DNA of 64,000 bases from assembly GCF_012927245.1 (NCBI RefSeq), contig NZ_JABBGE010000008.1:124001-188000 (forward strand), read 5' to 3'. Below, piece after piece: positions 30,259 through 38,051 of the stretch. The notes beneath the pieces were generated by a model. That model ran no database searches, was not told the origin of the DNA, and was given only the letters and a program-made list of their open reading frames with translations. Each line of letters opens with the position of its first letter. Positions within the stretch are counted from its first letter, which is position 1. A program made the translations under genes and the position numbers. The stretch comes from Streptomyces sp. R302 (lineage in GTDB: Bacteria > Actinomycetota > Actinomycetes > Streptomycetales > Streptomycetaceae).

Positions 30259-31488
30259 ATGCATGCCTGGCCCGCTTCCGAGGTCCCCGCCCTTCCCGGC
30301 AAGGGCCGCGACCTCCGGATCCACGACACCGCGACCGGCGGACGAGTGACCCTCGCCCCCGGTCCCGTCGCCCGTATCTACGTCTGCGGCATCACGCCCT
30401 ACGACGCGACCCACATGGGTCACGCGGCGACCTACAACGCGTTCGACCTCGTGCAGCGCGTGTGGCTCGACACCAAGCGGCAGGTGCACTACGTCCAGAA
30501 CGTCACGGACGTGGACGACCCGCTCCTGGAGCGCGCCCTGCGGGACGACATCGACTGGACCGAACTCGCCGAGCGCGAGACCTCCCTCTTCCGCGAGGAC
30601 ATGACCGCCCTGCGGATGCTGCCGCCGCGCCACTACGTCGGCGCGGTCGAGTCGGTACCGTCGATCATCCCGCTGGTCGAGCGGCTCCGGGACAACGGCG
30701 CGGCCTACGAGCTCGACGGCGACGTCTACTTCTCCGTCGAGGCCGACCCGCACTTCGGCGAGGTCTCGCACTACTCCACCGCACTGATGCGCCACCTCTC
30801 CGCCGAGCGCGGCGGCGACCCCGAGCGGCCCGGCAAGAAGAACCCGCTCGACCCGATGCTGTGGATGGCCGCCCGCGAGGGCGAGCCCAGCTGGGACGGC
30901 GGCAGCCTCGGACCCGGCCGCCCCGGCTGGCACATCGAGTGCGTCGCCATCGCCCTCGACCACCTCGGCATGGGCTTCGACGTGCAGGGCGGCGGCTCCG
31001 ACCTGATCTTCCCGCACCACGAGATGGGCGCCTCGCACGCCCAGACCCTCACCGGCGAGTTCCCCATGGCCAAGGCGTACGTCCACGCCGGCATGGTCGC
31101 CCTGCACGGCGAGAAGATGTCCAAGTCCAAGGGCAACCTGGTCTTCGTCTCCGCGCTCCGCCGCGACGGCGTCGACCCGGCCGCCATCCGGCTCGCCCTC
31201 CTCGCCCACCACTACCGCGCCGACTGGGAGTGGACCGACCAGGTCCTCGCCGACGCCGTCGCCCGCCTCGACCGCTGGCGCGCCGCGGTCTCCCGGCCCG
31301 ACGGCCCGTCCGCCGACGCCCTCGTCGAGGAGGTCCGCGAGGCGCTCTCCGACGACCTCGACGCCCCGGCTGCGCTCGCCGCGGTCGACCGCTGGGCCGC
31401 CCGCCAGGAGGCCGACGGCGGCACCGACGAGTCCGCCCCCGGCCTCGCCTCCCGCACGGTCGACGCGCTCCTCGGCGTCGCTCTCTAG
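30259..31488 (+). CDS. mshC: Cysteine--1-D-myo-inosityl 2-amino-2-deoxy-alpha-D-glucopyranoside ligase
   Basis: A 409-residue class I aminoacyl-tRNA synthetase-like ligase, the third enzyme of mycothiol synthesis, joining cysteine to GlcN-Ins with ATP. It has the HIGH-like THMGHAATY (about residues 53-61), the zinc-binding cysteine in YVCGITPYDAT with HIECV and FPHHE, and the KMSKS loop GEKMSKSKGNL at about 287-297. Its length (about 410) and lack of the anticodon-binding domain separate it from CysS. It is followed by a strong terminator. Its product supports the mycothiol-dependent mscR at 14779. Confidence 0.97.
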   Translation: MHAWPASEVPALPGKGRDLRIHDTATGGRVTLAPGPVARIYVCGITPYDATHMGHAATYNAFDLVQRVWLDTKRQVHYVQNVTDVDDPLLERALRDDIDWTELAERETSLFREDMTALRMLPPRHYVGAVESVPSIIPLVERLRDNGAAYELDGDVYFSVEADPHFGEVSHYSTALMRHLSAERGGDPERPGKKNPLDPMLWMAAREGEPSWDGGSLGPGRPGWHIECVAIALDHLGMGFDVQGGGSDLIFPHHEMGASHAQTLTGEFPMAKAYVHAGMVALHGEKMSKSKGNLVFVSALRRDGVDPAAIRLALLAHHYRADWEWTDQVLADAVARLDRWRAAVSRPDGPSADALVEEVREALSDDLDAPAALAAVDRWAARQEADGGTDESAPGLASRTVDALLGVAL

Positions 31489-31500
31489 GCAGCGGACAGG

Positions 31501-31532
31501 AAGAGGGGGACGGCCAAGGCCGTCCCCCTCTT
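31501..31532. terminator. Bidirectional terminator between mshC and the PAC2 gene
   Basis: AAGAGGGGGACGGCC and GGCCGTCCCCCTCTT form a perfect 15-bp arm pair separated by AA, followed by CTCATTCCTC. The two genes converge here. Confidence 0.88.
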
Positions 31533-31533
31533 C

Positions 31534-32553
31534 TCATTCCTCGTCGCCGTCCGCGTCGGGCTCCTCGGACTGTTCCGGCTGTTCCGGCTGTTCGGACTGT
31601 TCCGGCTGTTCCGGTTTCGGCGGCCGGGTCCGGCCGCTGCCCGGATCGCGCAGGTACGAGGTGTCCCCGCTCTCCGTCGCCAACCCCGGACCGCCGGGTC
31701 CAGGACCCTGGCCGGGGTCGCGCCGCCGCAGATAGCGCTCGAACTCGCGGGCGATCGCCTCGCCCGACGCCTCCGGAAGCTCCGCGGTGTCCCGCGCCTC
31801 CTCCAGCGTCTGCACGTACTCGGCGACCTCACTGTCCTCCGCCGCCAGCTGGTCCACCCCCAGCTGCCAGGCGCGCGCGTCCTCGGGCAGCTCGCCCAGC
31901 GGGATCCGCAGCCCGATCAGGTCCTCCAGGCGGTTGAGCAGCGCCAGCGTCGCCTTGGGGTTCGGCGGCTGCGACACGTAGTGCGGCACCGCCGCCCACA
32001 GGCTCACGGCCGGCACGCCCGCGTGGGTGCACGCCTCCTGGAGGATGCCGACGATGCCGGTGGGACCCTCGTACCGGGTCTCCTCCAGGTCCATCGTCCG
32101 GGCCAGGTCCGGGTCGGAGGTGACGCCGCTGACCGGCACCGGGCGGGTGTGCGGGGTGTCGCCGAGCAGCGCGCCCAGGATCACCACCATCTCGACGCCC
32201 AGCTCGTGCGCGAAGCCGAGCAGCTCGTTGCAGAAGGAGCGCCAGCGCATCGAGGGCTCGATGCCCCGGACCAGGACCAGGTCGCGCGGCTTCTCCCCGC
32301 CGATCCGGACCACGGAGAGCCGGGTGGTCGGCCAGGTGATCTTCCGGACGCCGTTCTCCAGGAAGACCGTCGGGCGGTTGACCTGGAAGTCGTAGTAGTC
32401 CTCGGCGTCGAGCGCCGCGAAGACCTCGCCCTTCCATTCCCGGTCCAGATGAGCGACCGCGGTGGAGGCGGCGTCGCCGGCGTCGTTCCAGCCCTCGAAC
32501 GCGGCCACCATGACCGGGTCGATCAGCTCGGGTACCCCCTCGAGCTCGATCAC
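31534..32553 (-). CDS. PAC2 family protein
   Basis: A 339-residue PAC2 (proteasome assembly chaperone 2-like) protein. The conserved parts are MIELEGVPELIDPVMVAAF, GWNDAGDAAS, VLVRGIEPSMRW and the ILGALLGDTPHTRPVPVSG motif. The C-terminal 50 residues are low-complexity with PEQPEQSEQ-type repeats and an acidic end, probably disordered. PAC2 proteins occur across actinobacteria, including ones without proteasomes, so a role in proteasome assembly is not established. The GTG at 32553 starts it. It lies in the mshC block, as in mycobacteria as I recall. Confidence 0.93.
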   Translation of the reverse strand: MIELEGVPELIDPVMVAAFEGWNDAGDAASTAVAHLDREWKGEVFAALDAEDYYDFQVNRPTVFLENGVRKITWPTTRLSVVRIGGEKPRDLVLVRGIEPSMRWRSFCNELLGFAHELGVEMVVILGALLGDTPHTRPVPVSGVTSDPDLARTMDLEETRYEGPTGIVGILQEACTHAGVPAVSLWAAVPHYVSQPPNPKATLALLNRLEDLIGLRIPLGELPEDARAWQLGVDQLAAEDSEVAEYVQTLEEARDTAELPEASGEAIAREFERYLRRRDPGQGPGPGGPGLATESGDTSYLRDPGSGRTRPPKPEQPEQSEQPEQPEQSEEPDADGDEE

Positions 32554-32699
32554 CCAGCGCCTCCTTCTTCGAAGTTCGTGTCGTACGGACCAACCTTACG
32601 GCTTCCGGGTCGTCCGGCCGCAGCCCTCGGGCACGCCCGAAAACCCGTGCGGCCTTGATCGACTACCCAGGATCGGGGCCCCGCACACGGGCACGCGAG

Positions 32700-32737
32700 A
32701 GGGGCGGTCCACACCCTCCCCGGAGTGGACCGCCCCT
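32700..32737 (-). terminator. Terminator of the glycerol operon
   Basis: AGGGGCGGTCCAC and GTGGACCGCCCCT (13 bp, perfect) flank a 12-base loop, 20 bp after the glpD stop on the minus strand. Confidence 0.82.
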
Positions 32738-32756
32738 CGGCTCGTGGCGCCCATCG

Positions 32757-34364
32757 TCACCGCGCGCGCAGCATCGCGTCGACCTCGGAGCGGATCTCGT
32801 CCGTGGCGAGGCCGCGGATGGTCAGGGTGGTGCGGCGGCGCAGCACGTCGTCGGCCGTCTCGGCCCACTCGTGGTCGCGGGCGTAGGCGACCTGCGCCCA
32901 GATCTCCGGGGCGTCCGGGTGGATCCGGCGGGCCAGCTCCGGGTTCTCGTTCGCCATCCGGGCGATGTCGAAGGAGAGCGAACCGTAGTGCGTGGCCAGG
33001 TGCTTGGCGGTGTCGGCGGCCATCCGCGGGCCGGGGGCCGGGCCGTCGACGAGCAGCCGGTGGGCGACCGCGTTCGGGTTGGCGATGCCGGGGAGCGGCA
33101 GCCGCTTCGGGAGGGTGGAGACCGACTCGTAGTCCTCGCCCAGCGGGTGGCCGGGAAGCGCCTCCAGCTTCTTCATGATGGTGCGGCCGATGTGGCGGAA
33201 GGTGGTCCACTTGCCGCCGGCGACCGACAGCATCCCGCCGCGGCCCTCGGTGACGACCGTCTCGCGCTTGGCCTTGGAGGTGTCGCCGGGACCGCCCGGG
33301 AGCACCCGCAGGCCGGCGAAGGCGTAGGTGATGAGGGAGCGGTCGAGCTGCTGGTCGCGGATGGAGAAGGCGGCCTCGTCCAGGATCTGGGCGGTGTCCT
33401 TCTCGGTGACCGCGACCTCGCCCGGGTCGCCCTCGTACTCCTCGTCGGTGGTGCCGAGCAGGAGCATGTCCTCCCAGGGGAGGGCGAAGGTGATCCGGTA
33501 CTTGTCGATCGGGGTGGCGAGCGCGGCCTTCCACGGGGCGGTCCGCTTGAGGACCAGGTGGGCGCCCTTGGAGAGGCGGATGGAGGGGGCCGCGTTGGGG
33601 TCCTCCATCTTCCGCAGGTGGTCGACCCAGGGGCCGGTGGCGTTGAGGACGAGCCGCGCGGTGACGCCGAACTCCTCGCCGGACATGCGGTCCTTGAGCT
33701 CGGCGCCGGTGACCCGGCCCTTGGTGAAGCGGAGCCCGGTGACCTCGGCGTGGTTGAGGACGACGGCGCCGGCGTCGACGGCCGCGCGGACCGTCATGAG
33801 CGCCATGCGGGCGTCGTTCATCTGGTCGTCGCCGTAGACGGCGACCGCCTTGAGGTTGTCGGTGCGCAGCTCGGGCACGTCCTGGGCCGCCTTGGCGGGG
33901 GAGAGGAGGTGGCCGACGCCGTCGCCGAAGGCGGAGAGCGCGGAGTACGCGAAGACTCCGGCGCCCAGCTTGGCGGCGCCGTGCGGGCCGCCCTTGTAGA
34001 CGGGCAGGTAGAAGGTGAGCGGGTTGGACAGGTGGGGGGCGACCTGCCGGGAGACGGCGCGCCGCTCGAAGTGGTTCTCGGCGACGAGCTTCACGGCGCC
34101 GGTCTGCAGGTAGCGCAGGCCGCCGTGGAGGAGCTTGGAGGAGGCCGAGGAGGTGGCGCCGGCGAAGTCGCCGGCGTCCACCAGGGCCACCCGCAGACCG
34201 GACTGCGCGGCGTGCCAGGCGGTGGAGATGCCCAGGATGCCGCCGCCGATCACCAGCAGGTCGTACGTCGCCTTGGCAAGCTGCTCTCTGGTCTCGGCAC
34301 GGGTCGGAAGCGAGCCGGCGGCCGGGTGCGTTCCGAGGGCGGGAACGGTCTGCGGGGTGGTCAT
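32757..34364 (-). CDS. glpD: Aerobic glycerol-3-phosphate dehydrogenase
   Basis: A 535-residue FAD-dependent dehydrogenase that oxidises sn-glycerol-3-phosphate to dihydroxyacetone phosphate and feeds the quinone pool at the membrane. It has the FAD motif LLVIGGGILGISTAWHAAQSG (about residues 36-56), the GlpD signature SSKLLHGGLRYLQTGAVKLV, ATGPWVDHL and a C-terminal helical domain. GAGGAG precedes the ATG. It is the last gene of the gylR-controlled glpF-glpK-glpD operon (gylCABX); the gap to glpK is 16 bp. Confidence 0.97.
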   Translation of the reverse strand: MTTPQTVPALGTHPAAGSLPTRAETREQLAKATYDLLVIGGGILGISTAWHAAQSGLRVALVDAGDFAGATSSASSKLLHGGLRYLQTGAVKLVAENHFERRAVSRQVAPHLSNPLTFYLPVYKGGPHGAAKLGAGVFAYSALSAFGDGVGHLLSPAKAAQDVPELRTDNLKAVAVYGDDQMNDARMALMTVRAAVDAGAVVLNHAEVTGLRFTKGRVTGAELKDRMSGEEFGVTARLVLNATGPWVDHLRKMEDPNAAPSIRLSKGAHLVLKRTAPWKAALATPIDKYRITFALPWEDMLLLGTTDEEYEGDPGEVAVTEKDTAQILDEAAFSIRDQQLDRSLITYAFAGLRVLPGGPGDTSKAKRETVVTEGRGGMLSVAGGKWTTFRHIGRTIMKKLEALPGHPLGEDYESVSTLPKRLPLPGIANPNAVAHRLLVDGPAPGPRMAADTAKHLATHYGSLSFDIARMANENPELARRIHPDAPEIWAQVAYARDHEWAETADDVLRRRTTLTIRGLATDEIRSEVDAMLRAR

Positions 34365-34380
34365 CTCGGTCTACTCCTCG

Positions 34381-35907
34381 TCACTTCTCTTCTTCGAGCC
34401 AGCCCATGGAGCGCTCCACGGCCTTGAGCCAGTTCTTGTACTCGCTGTCGCGCTTGTCGGCGTCCATGCGCGGGGTCCACTCCGCGGCACGGCGCCAGTT
34501 GGCGCGCAGCGCGTCGGTGTCGGGCCAGAAGCCGACGGCGAGACCGGCGGCGTAGGCGGCACCGAGGCAGGTGGTCTCGGCGACCATCGGGCGCACCACG
34601 GGAGCGTCCAGGAAGTCCGAGAGGGTCTGCATCAGCAGGTTGTTGGAGGTCATGCCGCCGTCGACCTTGAGCGCGGTCAGCTCGACGCCGGAGTCCTTGG
34701 TCATGGCGTCGGTGATCTCGCGGGTCTGCCAGGCCGTGGCCTCCAGGACGGCACGGGCGATGTGCGCCTTGGTGACGTACCGGGTGAGGCCGGCGATCAC
34801 ACCGCGGGCGTCGGAGCGCCAGTACGGGGCGAAGAGGCCGGAGAAGGCGGGCACGAAGTAGGCGCCGCCGTTGTCCTCGACGGAGGAGGCCAGGGTCTCG
34901 ATCTCGGCGGCGGACTTGATCAGGCCCATCTGGTCGCGCATCCACTGGACGAGCGAGCCGGTGACGGCGATGGAGCCCTCCAGGGCGTAGACCGGCTTCT
35001 GCTCGCCGATCTGGTAGCCGACCGTGGTCAGCAGGCCGCTGTAGGAGTTGATGATCTTGTCACCGGTGTTCATCAGCATGAAGGTGCCGGTGCCGTAGGT
35101 GGACTTGGCCTCGCCCTCGGCGAAGCAGGTCTGGCCGAAGAGCGCGGCCTGCTGGTCGCCGAGCGCGGAGGCGACCGGGACGCCGTCGAGGATGCCGCCC
35201 TTGACCGTGCCGTACACCTCGGCGGAGGAGCGGATCTCGGGGAGGATGGCCGCCGGGATGTCGATGGACTGGAGGATGCGCTCGTCCCAGGCCATCTCGT
35301 GGAGGTTCATCAGGAGGGTGCGGGAGGCGTTGGTGACGTCGGTGACGTGGACGCCGCCCCGGGTGCCGCCGGTGAGGTTCCAGATGACCCAGGAGTCCAT
35401 GGTGCCGAAGAGGATGTCGCCGCGCTCGGCGCGCTCGCGCAGGCCCTCGACGTTGTCGAGGAGCCAGCGGACCTTGGGGCCGGAGAAGTAGGAGGCGAGC
35501 GGGAGGCCGGTCTCGCGGCGGAAGCGGTCCTGGCCGACGTTGCGGCCGAGCTCCTTGCAGAGGGCGTCGGTGCGGGTGTCCTGCCAGACGAGCGCGTTGT
35601 GGACGGGCTCGCCGGTGTTCTTGTCCCACATCAGCGTGGTCTCGCGCTGGTTGGTGATGCCGATGGCCTTGACGTCGGCGGCGGTGATGCCGGCCTTGAC
35701 GATGGCGCCGGCGACGACCTCCTGGACGTTGGTCCAGATCTCGGTGGCGTCGTGCTCGACCCAGCCCGGCTTCGGGAAGATCTGCTCGTGCTCCTTCTGG
35801 TCGACCGAGACGATCCGGCCGTCCTTGTCGAAGACGATGCAGCGGGACGAGGTGGTGCCCTGGTCGATGGCGGCGATGAAGGGGCCGGCGGTGTGGGCGT
35901 CGGTCAC
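34381..35907 (-). CDS. glpK: Glycerol kinase
   Basis: A 508-residue FGGY kinase that phosphorylates glycerol to sn-glycerol-3-phosphate. It has AAIDQGTTSSRCIVFD (phosphate-1 motif), NQRETTLMWD, FGTMDSWVIWNLTGG, SALGDQQAALFGQ and the adenosine motif KVDGGMTSNNLLMQ. The GTG at 35907 is preferred because GGAG lies 6 bases before it. An ATG four codons upstream (35919) has no purine-rich site and may instead just supply that GGAG. It is second in the glycerol operon. Confidence 0.96.
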   Translation of the reverse strand: MTDAHTAGPFIAAIDQGTTSSRCIVFDKDGRIVSVDQKEHEQIFPKPGWVEHDATEIWTNVQEVVAGAIVKAGITAADVKAIGITNQRETTLMWDKNTGEPVHNALVWQDTRTDALCKELGRNVGQDRFRRETGLPLASYFSGPKVRWLLDNVEGLRERAERGDILFGTMDSWVIWNLTGGTRGGVHVTDVTNASRTLLMNLHEMAWDERILQSIDIPAAILPEIRSSAEVYGTVKGGILDGVPVASALGDQQAALFGQTCFAEGEAKSTYGTGTFMLMNTGDKIINSYSGLLTTVGYQIGEQKPVYALEGSIAVTGSLVQWMRDQMGLIKSAAEIETLASSVEDNGGAYFVPAFSGLFAPYWRSDARGVIAGLTRYVTKAHIARAVLEATAWQTREITDAMTKDSGVELTALKVDGGMTSNNLLMQTLSDFLDAPVVRPMVAETTCLGAAYAAGLAVGFWPDTDALRANWRRAAEWTPRMDADKRDSEYKNWLKAVERSMGWLEEEK

Positions 35908-35969
35908 GGTGTGCTCCATGGGAAGTCTGGGAAGGACGGCTCGTGGCTCTGGTGCGGTACGCGGACGGC

Positions 35970-36755
35970 TCAGGCGAACGCGATGTTGTAGATACCCGCG
36001 GCGATGGCGCCGCCCACCAGGGGGCCGACCACCGGGATCCAGGCGTAGCTCCAGTCGGATCCGCCCTTGTTGGGCAGCGGGAGCAGGGCGTGCACGATGC
36101 GCGGACCGAGGTCGCGCGCCGGGTTGATGGCGTAACCGGTCGGGCCGCCGAGCGAGAGGCCGATCGAGACCACGACGAAGGCGGTGATCAGGGCGCCGAG
36201 CACACCGAGGCCCTTGCCGCTGTCGTTCAGGCCCTGGGTGAGCACCGCGAGGACCAGCACGGTCGTGCCGATGATCTCGGTGGCCAGGTTCTGCCAGACG
36301 ACCCGGACCTCCGGGCCGGTGGAGAAGACGCCGAGCACGGGGCCGGCGCCGCCGTTGTCGTGCGGGCCTTCGACGGCCTTCTTCCGGGGGTCGCCCACGA
36401 TCTCCGGGTCGGTCAGATGGGCCTGGAACTGGCCGTAGTACGCGATCCAGACGAGGAAGGCGCCGAGCATGGCGCCCAGCAGCTGCCCGGCGAAGTAGAC
36501 CGGGACATTGCTCCAGTCGCCGTCCTTGATCGCGATGCCGACGGTGACCGCAGGGTTCAGATGGGCGCCCGAGAGGGAACCGGTCATGTAGACGGCGGTC
36601 ATGACCGCGAAGCCCCACCCGAAGGTGATCGCCAGCCAGCCCGCGTTCTGCGCCTTCGAGCGCTTGAGCACGACGGCGGCGACGACGCCACCGCCGAGGA
36701 GGATGAGTACGGCGGTCCCGATGACCTCGCCGATGAAGATGTCGGAGCTGGACAC
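35970..36755 (-). CDS. glpF: MIP/aquaporin family glycerol facilitator
   Basis: A 261-residue six-helix channel with the two pore half-helices: SGAHLNPAVTVG (NPA, about residues 64-75) and TGYAINPARDLGPR (about 204-217). The Asp after NPAR and the Gly before it are typical of glyceroporins rather than water channels. It admits glycerol by facilitated diffusion. The GTG at 36755 follows AAAGGAG. It is the first gene of the gylCABX operon, with the GylR operator core about 125 bp upstream. Confidence 0.95.
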   Translation of the reverse strand: MSSSDIFIGEVIGTAVLILLGGGVVAAVVLKRSKAQNAGWLAITFGWGFAVMTAVYMTGSLSGAHLNPAVTVGIAIKDGDWSNVPVYFAGQLLGAMLGAFLVWIAYYGQFQAHLTDPEIVGDPRKKAVEGPHDNGGAGPVLGVFSTGPEVRVVWQNLATEIIGTTVLVLAVLTQGLNDSGKGLGVLGALITAFVVVSIGLSLGGPTGYAINPARDLGPRIVHALLPLPNKGGSDWSYAWIPVVGPLVGGAIAAGIYNIAFA

Positions 36756-36879
36756 CCGCGACTCCTTTGTCCTACGTCCAGGGGAAGGCGGATCCCGGTT
36801 CGGCCCGGGATCCGCGCCCTCGTGTGAGGGCGTCCACGGCCCTTGGCACTGCCACACTCTAGCGCGTATTGCCGGTAGG

Positions 36880-36892
36880 TGTTCGACAATGC
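36880..36892 (-). promoter_or_regulatory. Putative GylR operator core in the glpF promoter
   Basis: TGTTCGACAATGC here is identical to the core in the gylR promoter at 37834. It lies between the gylR terminator and glpF where the operon promoter must be. GylR is known to bind both its own and the operon promoter. Confidence 0.7.
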
Positions 36893-36954
36893 CGACCGAT
36901 GAACGGAAGTTTTGCCCTGGGGTTAACAGCACGTCAAGGGTCTGGGAAGCGAAA

Positions 36955-36988
36955 AACCCGCCGATAACGCGATCGTTACCGACGGGTT
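36955..36988 (-). terminator. Terminator between gylR and glpF
   Basis: AACCCG (36955-36960) pairs with CGGGTT (36983-36988), and the inner CGATAACG / CGTTACCG arms extend the stem with one mismatch. Confidence 0.75.
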
Positions 36989-37031
36989 CGCTCTCCGTGC
37001 GGACCGGCTCACCGGACCCGCGGGCGCGGCC

Positions 37032-37796
37032 TCAGAAGCGGCCCGCCCCCAGGTCCCGGGAGACCGCCCGGGCGCAGTCCCGCACCGCCGCCACCAGCTC
37101 CGGGCGCAGCTCCCCTTCCGGGCAGACCCGCTCCACCGCCCCGGTCACCGCCACCGCGCCCACCGGCATCCGGCGCCGGTCGTGGATCGGCGCCGCCACC
37201 GAGGCCACGCCCTCCCAGGTCTCCTCCACGTCCGCGGCCCAGCCGCGCGCCCGGGTCATGTCGAGGAGTGACTCGAAGTCCTCCAGGCCCGTGACCGTAC
37301 GCGGCGTGAACGGCTCCCGCGTCACCTCCACGGCCTCGCTGTGCGCCACCGGGTCGTACGCCGACAGCACCTTGCCCAGGGCCGTGGAGTGCAGCGGCTG
37401 CATCGCGCCCACCTCCAGGACCTGCCGGCTGTCGTCCGGCCGGAAGACGTGGTGGACGATCAGCACGCCCTGCTGGTGCAGCACCCCCAGGTGCACGCTC
37501 TCCCCGCTGGACCGCGCCAGGTCGTCCGTCCACACCAGCGCCCGCGCCCGCAGCTCGTGCACGTCCAGATAGCTGTTGCCGAGCCGCAGCAGCTCCGCCC
37601 CCAGCTGGTAGCGGCCCGAGGGGGCGTCCTGCTCCACGAAGCCCTCCGCCTGGAGGGTGCGCAGGATGCCGTGGGCCGTGCCCTTGGCCAGTCCGAGCGA
37701 GGAAGCGATGTCGGACAGGCCGAGCCGGCGCTCGCCGCCCGCGAGCAGTCGCAGCATGGCCGCCGCCCGTTCAAGCGACTGGATGTTCTTCGCCAT
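37032..37796 (-). CDS. gylR: IclR family glycerol operon regulator GylR
   Basis: A 254-residue IclR-type regulator. The winged HTH is MAKNIQSLERAAAMLRLLAG ... LSDIASSLGLAKGTAHGIL (residues 1-60), and the effector domain has the IclR signature near LHSTALGKVLSAY and WEGVASVAAPIHD. It represses the glycerol operon and its own gene; in S. coelicolor glycerol or glycerol-3-phosphate relieves it. It lies directly upstream of glpF in the same direction. GAGAAGG precedes the ATG. Confidence 0.95.
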   Translation of the reverse strand: MAKNIQSLERAAAMLRLLAGGERRLGLSDIASSLGLAKGTAHGILRTLQAEGFVEQDAPSGRYQLGAELLRLGNSYLDVHELRARALVWTDDLARSSGESVHLGVLHQQGVLIVHHVFRPDDSRQVLEVGAMQPLHSTALGKVLSAYDPVAHSEAVEVTREPFTPRTVTGLEDFESLLDMTRARGWAADVEETWEGVASVAAPIHDRRRMPVGAVAVTGAVERVCPEGELRPELVAAVRDCARAVSRDLGAGRF

Positions 37797-37833
37797 CGCC
37801 CGGCCCTTCTCCTCACCTGTCCACACACAATGC

Positions 37834-37852
37834 TGTTCGACAATGCTGAACA
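37834..37852 (-). promoter_or_regulatory. GylR autoregulatory operator
   Basis: TGTTC-GACAATGCT-GAACA is an inverted repeat 38 bp upstream of gylR. Its first 13 bases recur exactly in front of glpF. Confidence 0.7.
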
Positions 37853-37994
37853 CTATCGGTCGATGCCGACCTTGCCTCGCACTTGTCAGTGTCCTCGAAG
37901 AAGGGGCCGCACCGGGAGTCCTCGCACACAGGATGCCGTCCGCCCTGCGGGACGCCGTGTCCACCCCGGCCGAACCACGGTTACGCTGACCCCG

Positions 37995-38016
37995 TGCACC
38001 CTGTGCCCAGGGTGCA
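37995..38016 (+). promoter_or_regulatory. Stem-loop in the metH leader
   Basis: TGCACCCTG pairs perfectly with CAGGGTGCA around TGCC, 35 bp upstream of the metH ATG. No B12-box sequence is visible, so it is not an obvious cobalamin riboswitch. Confidence 0.6.
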
Positions 38017-38051
38017 AAGCCGACAGCCGTCGCAGCCCAGGGAGCCCCTTT

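Noticed and set aside
30259..31488. Cysteinyl-tRNA synthetase
   Set aside because: HIGH and KMSKS motifs are shared, but the protein is about 50 residues shorter, lacks the anticodon-binding region and lies in the typical mshC neighbourhood.
31534..32553. PAC2 protein as a dedicated proteasome assembly factor
   Set aside because: It lies 19 kb from the proteasome genes in the mshC block, and the family occurs in actinobacteria without proteasomes, so the name alone does not support the role.
37862..38051. Cobalamin riboswitch upstream of metH
   Set aside because: No B12-box-like sequence or large multi-arm fold can be made out in the roughly 190 bases; only one hairpin is visible. A covariance-model search would settle it.
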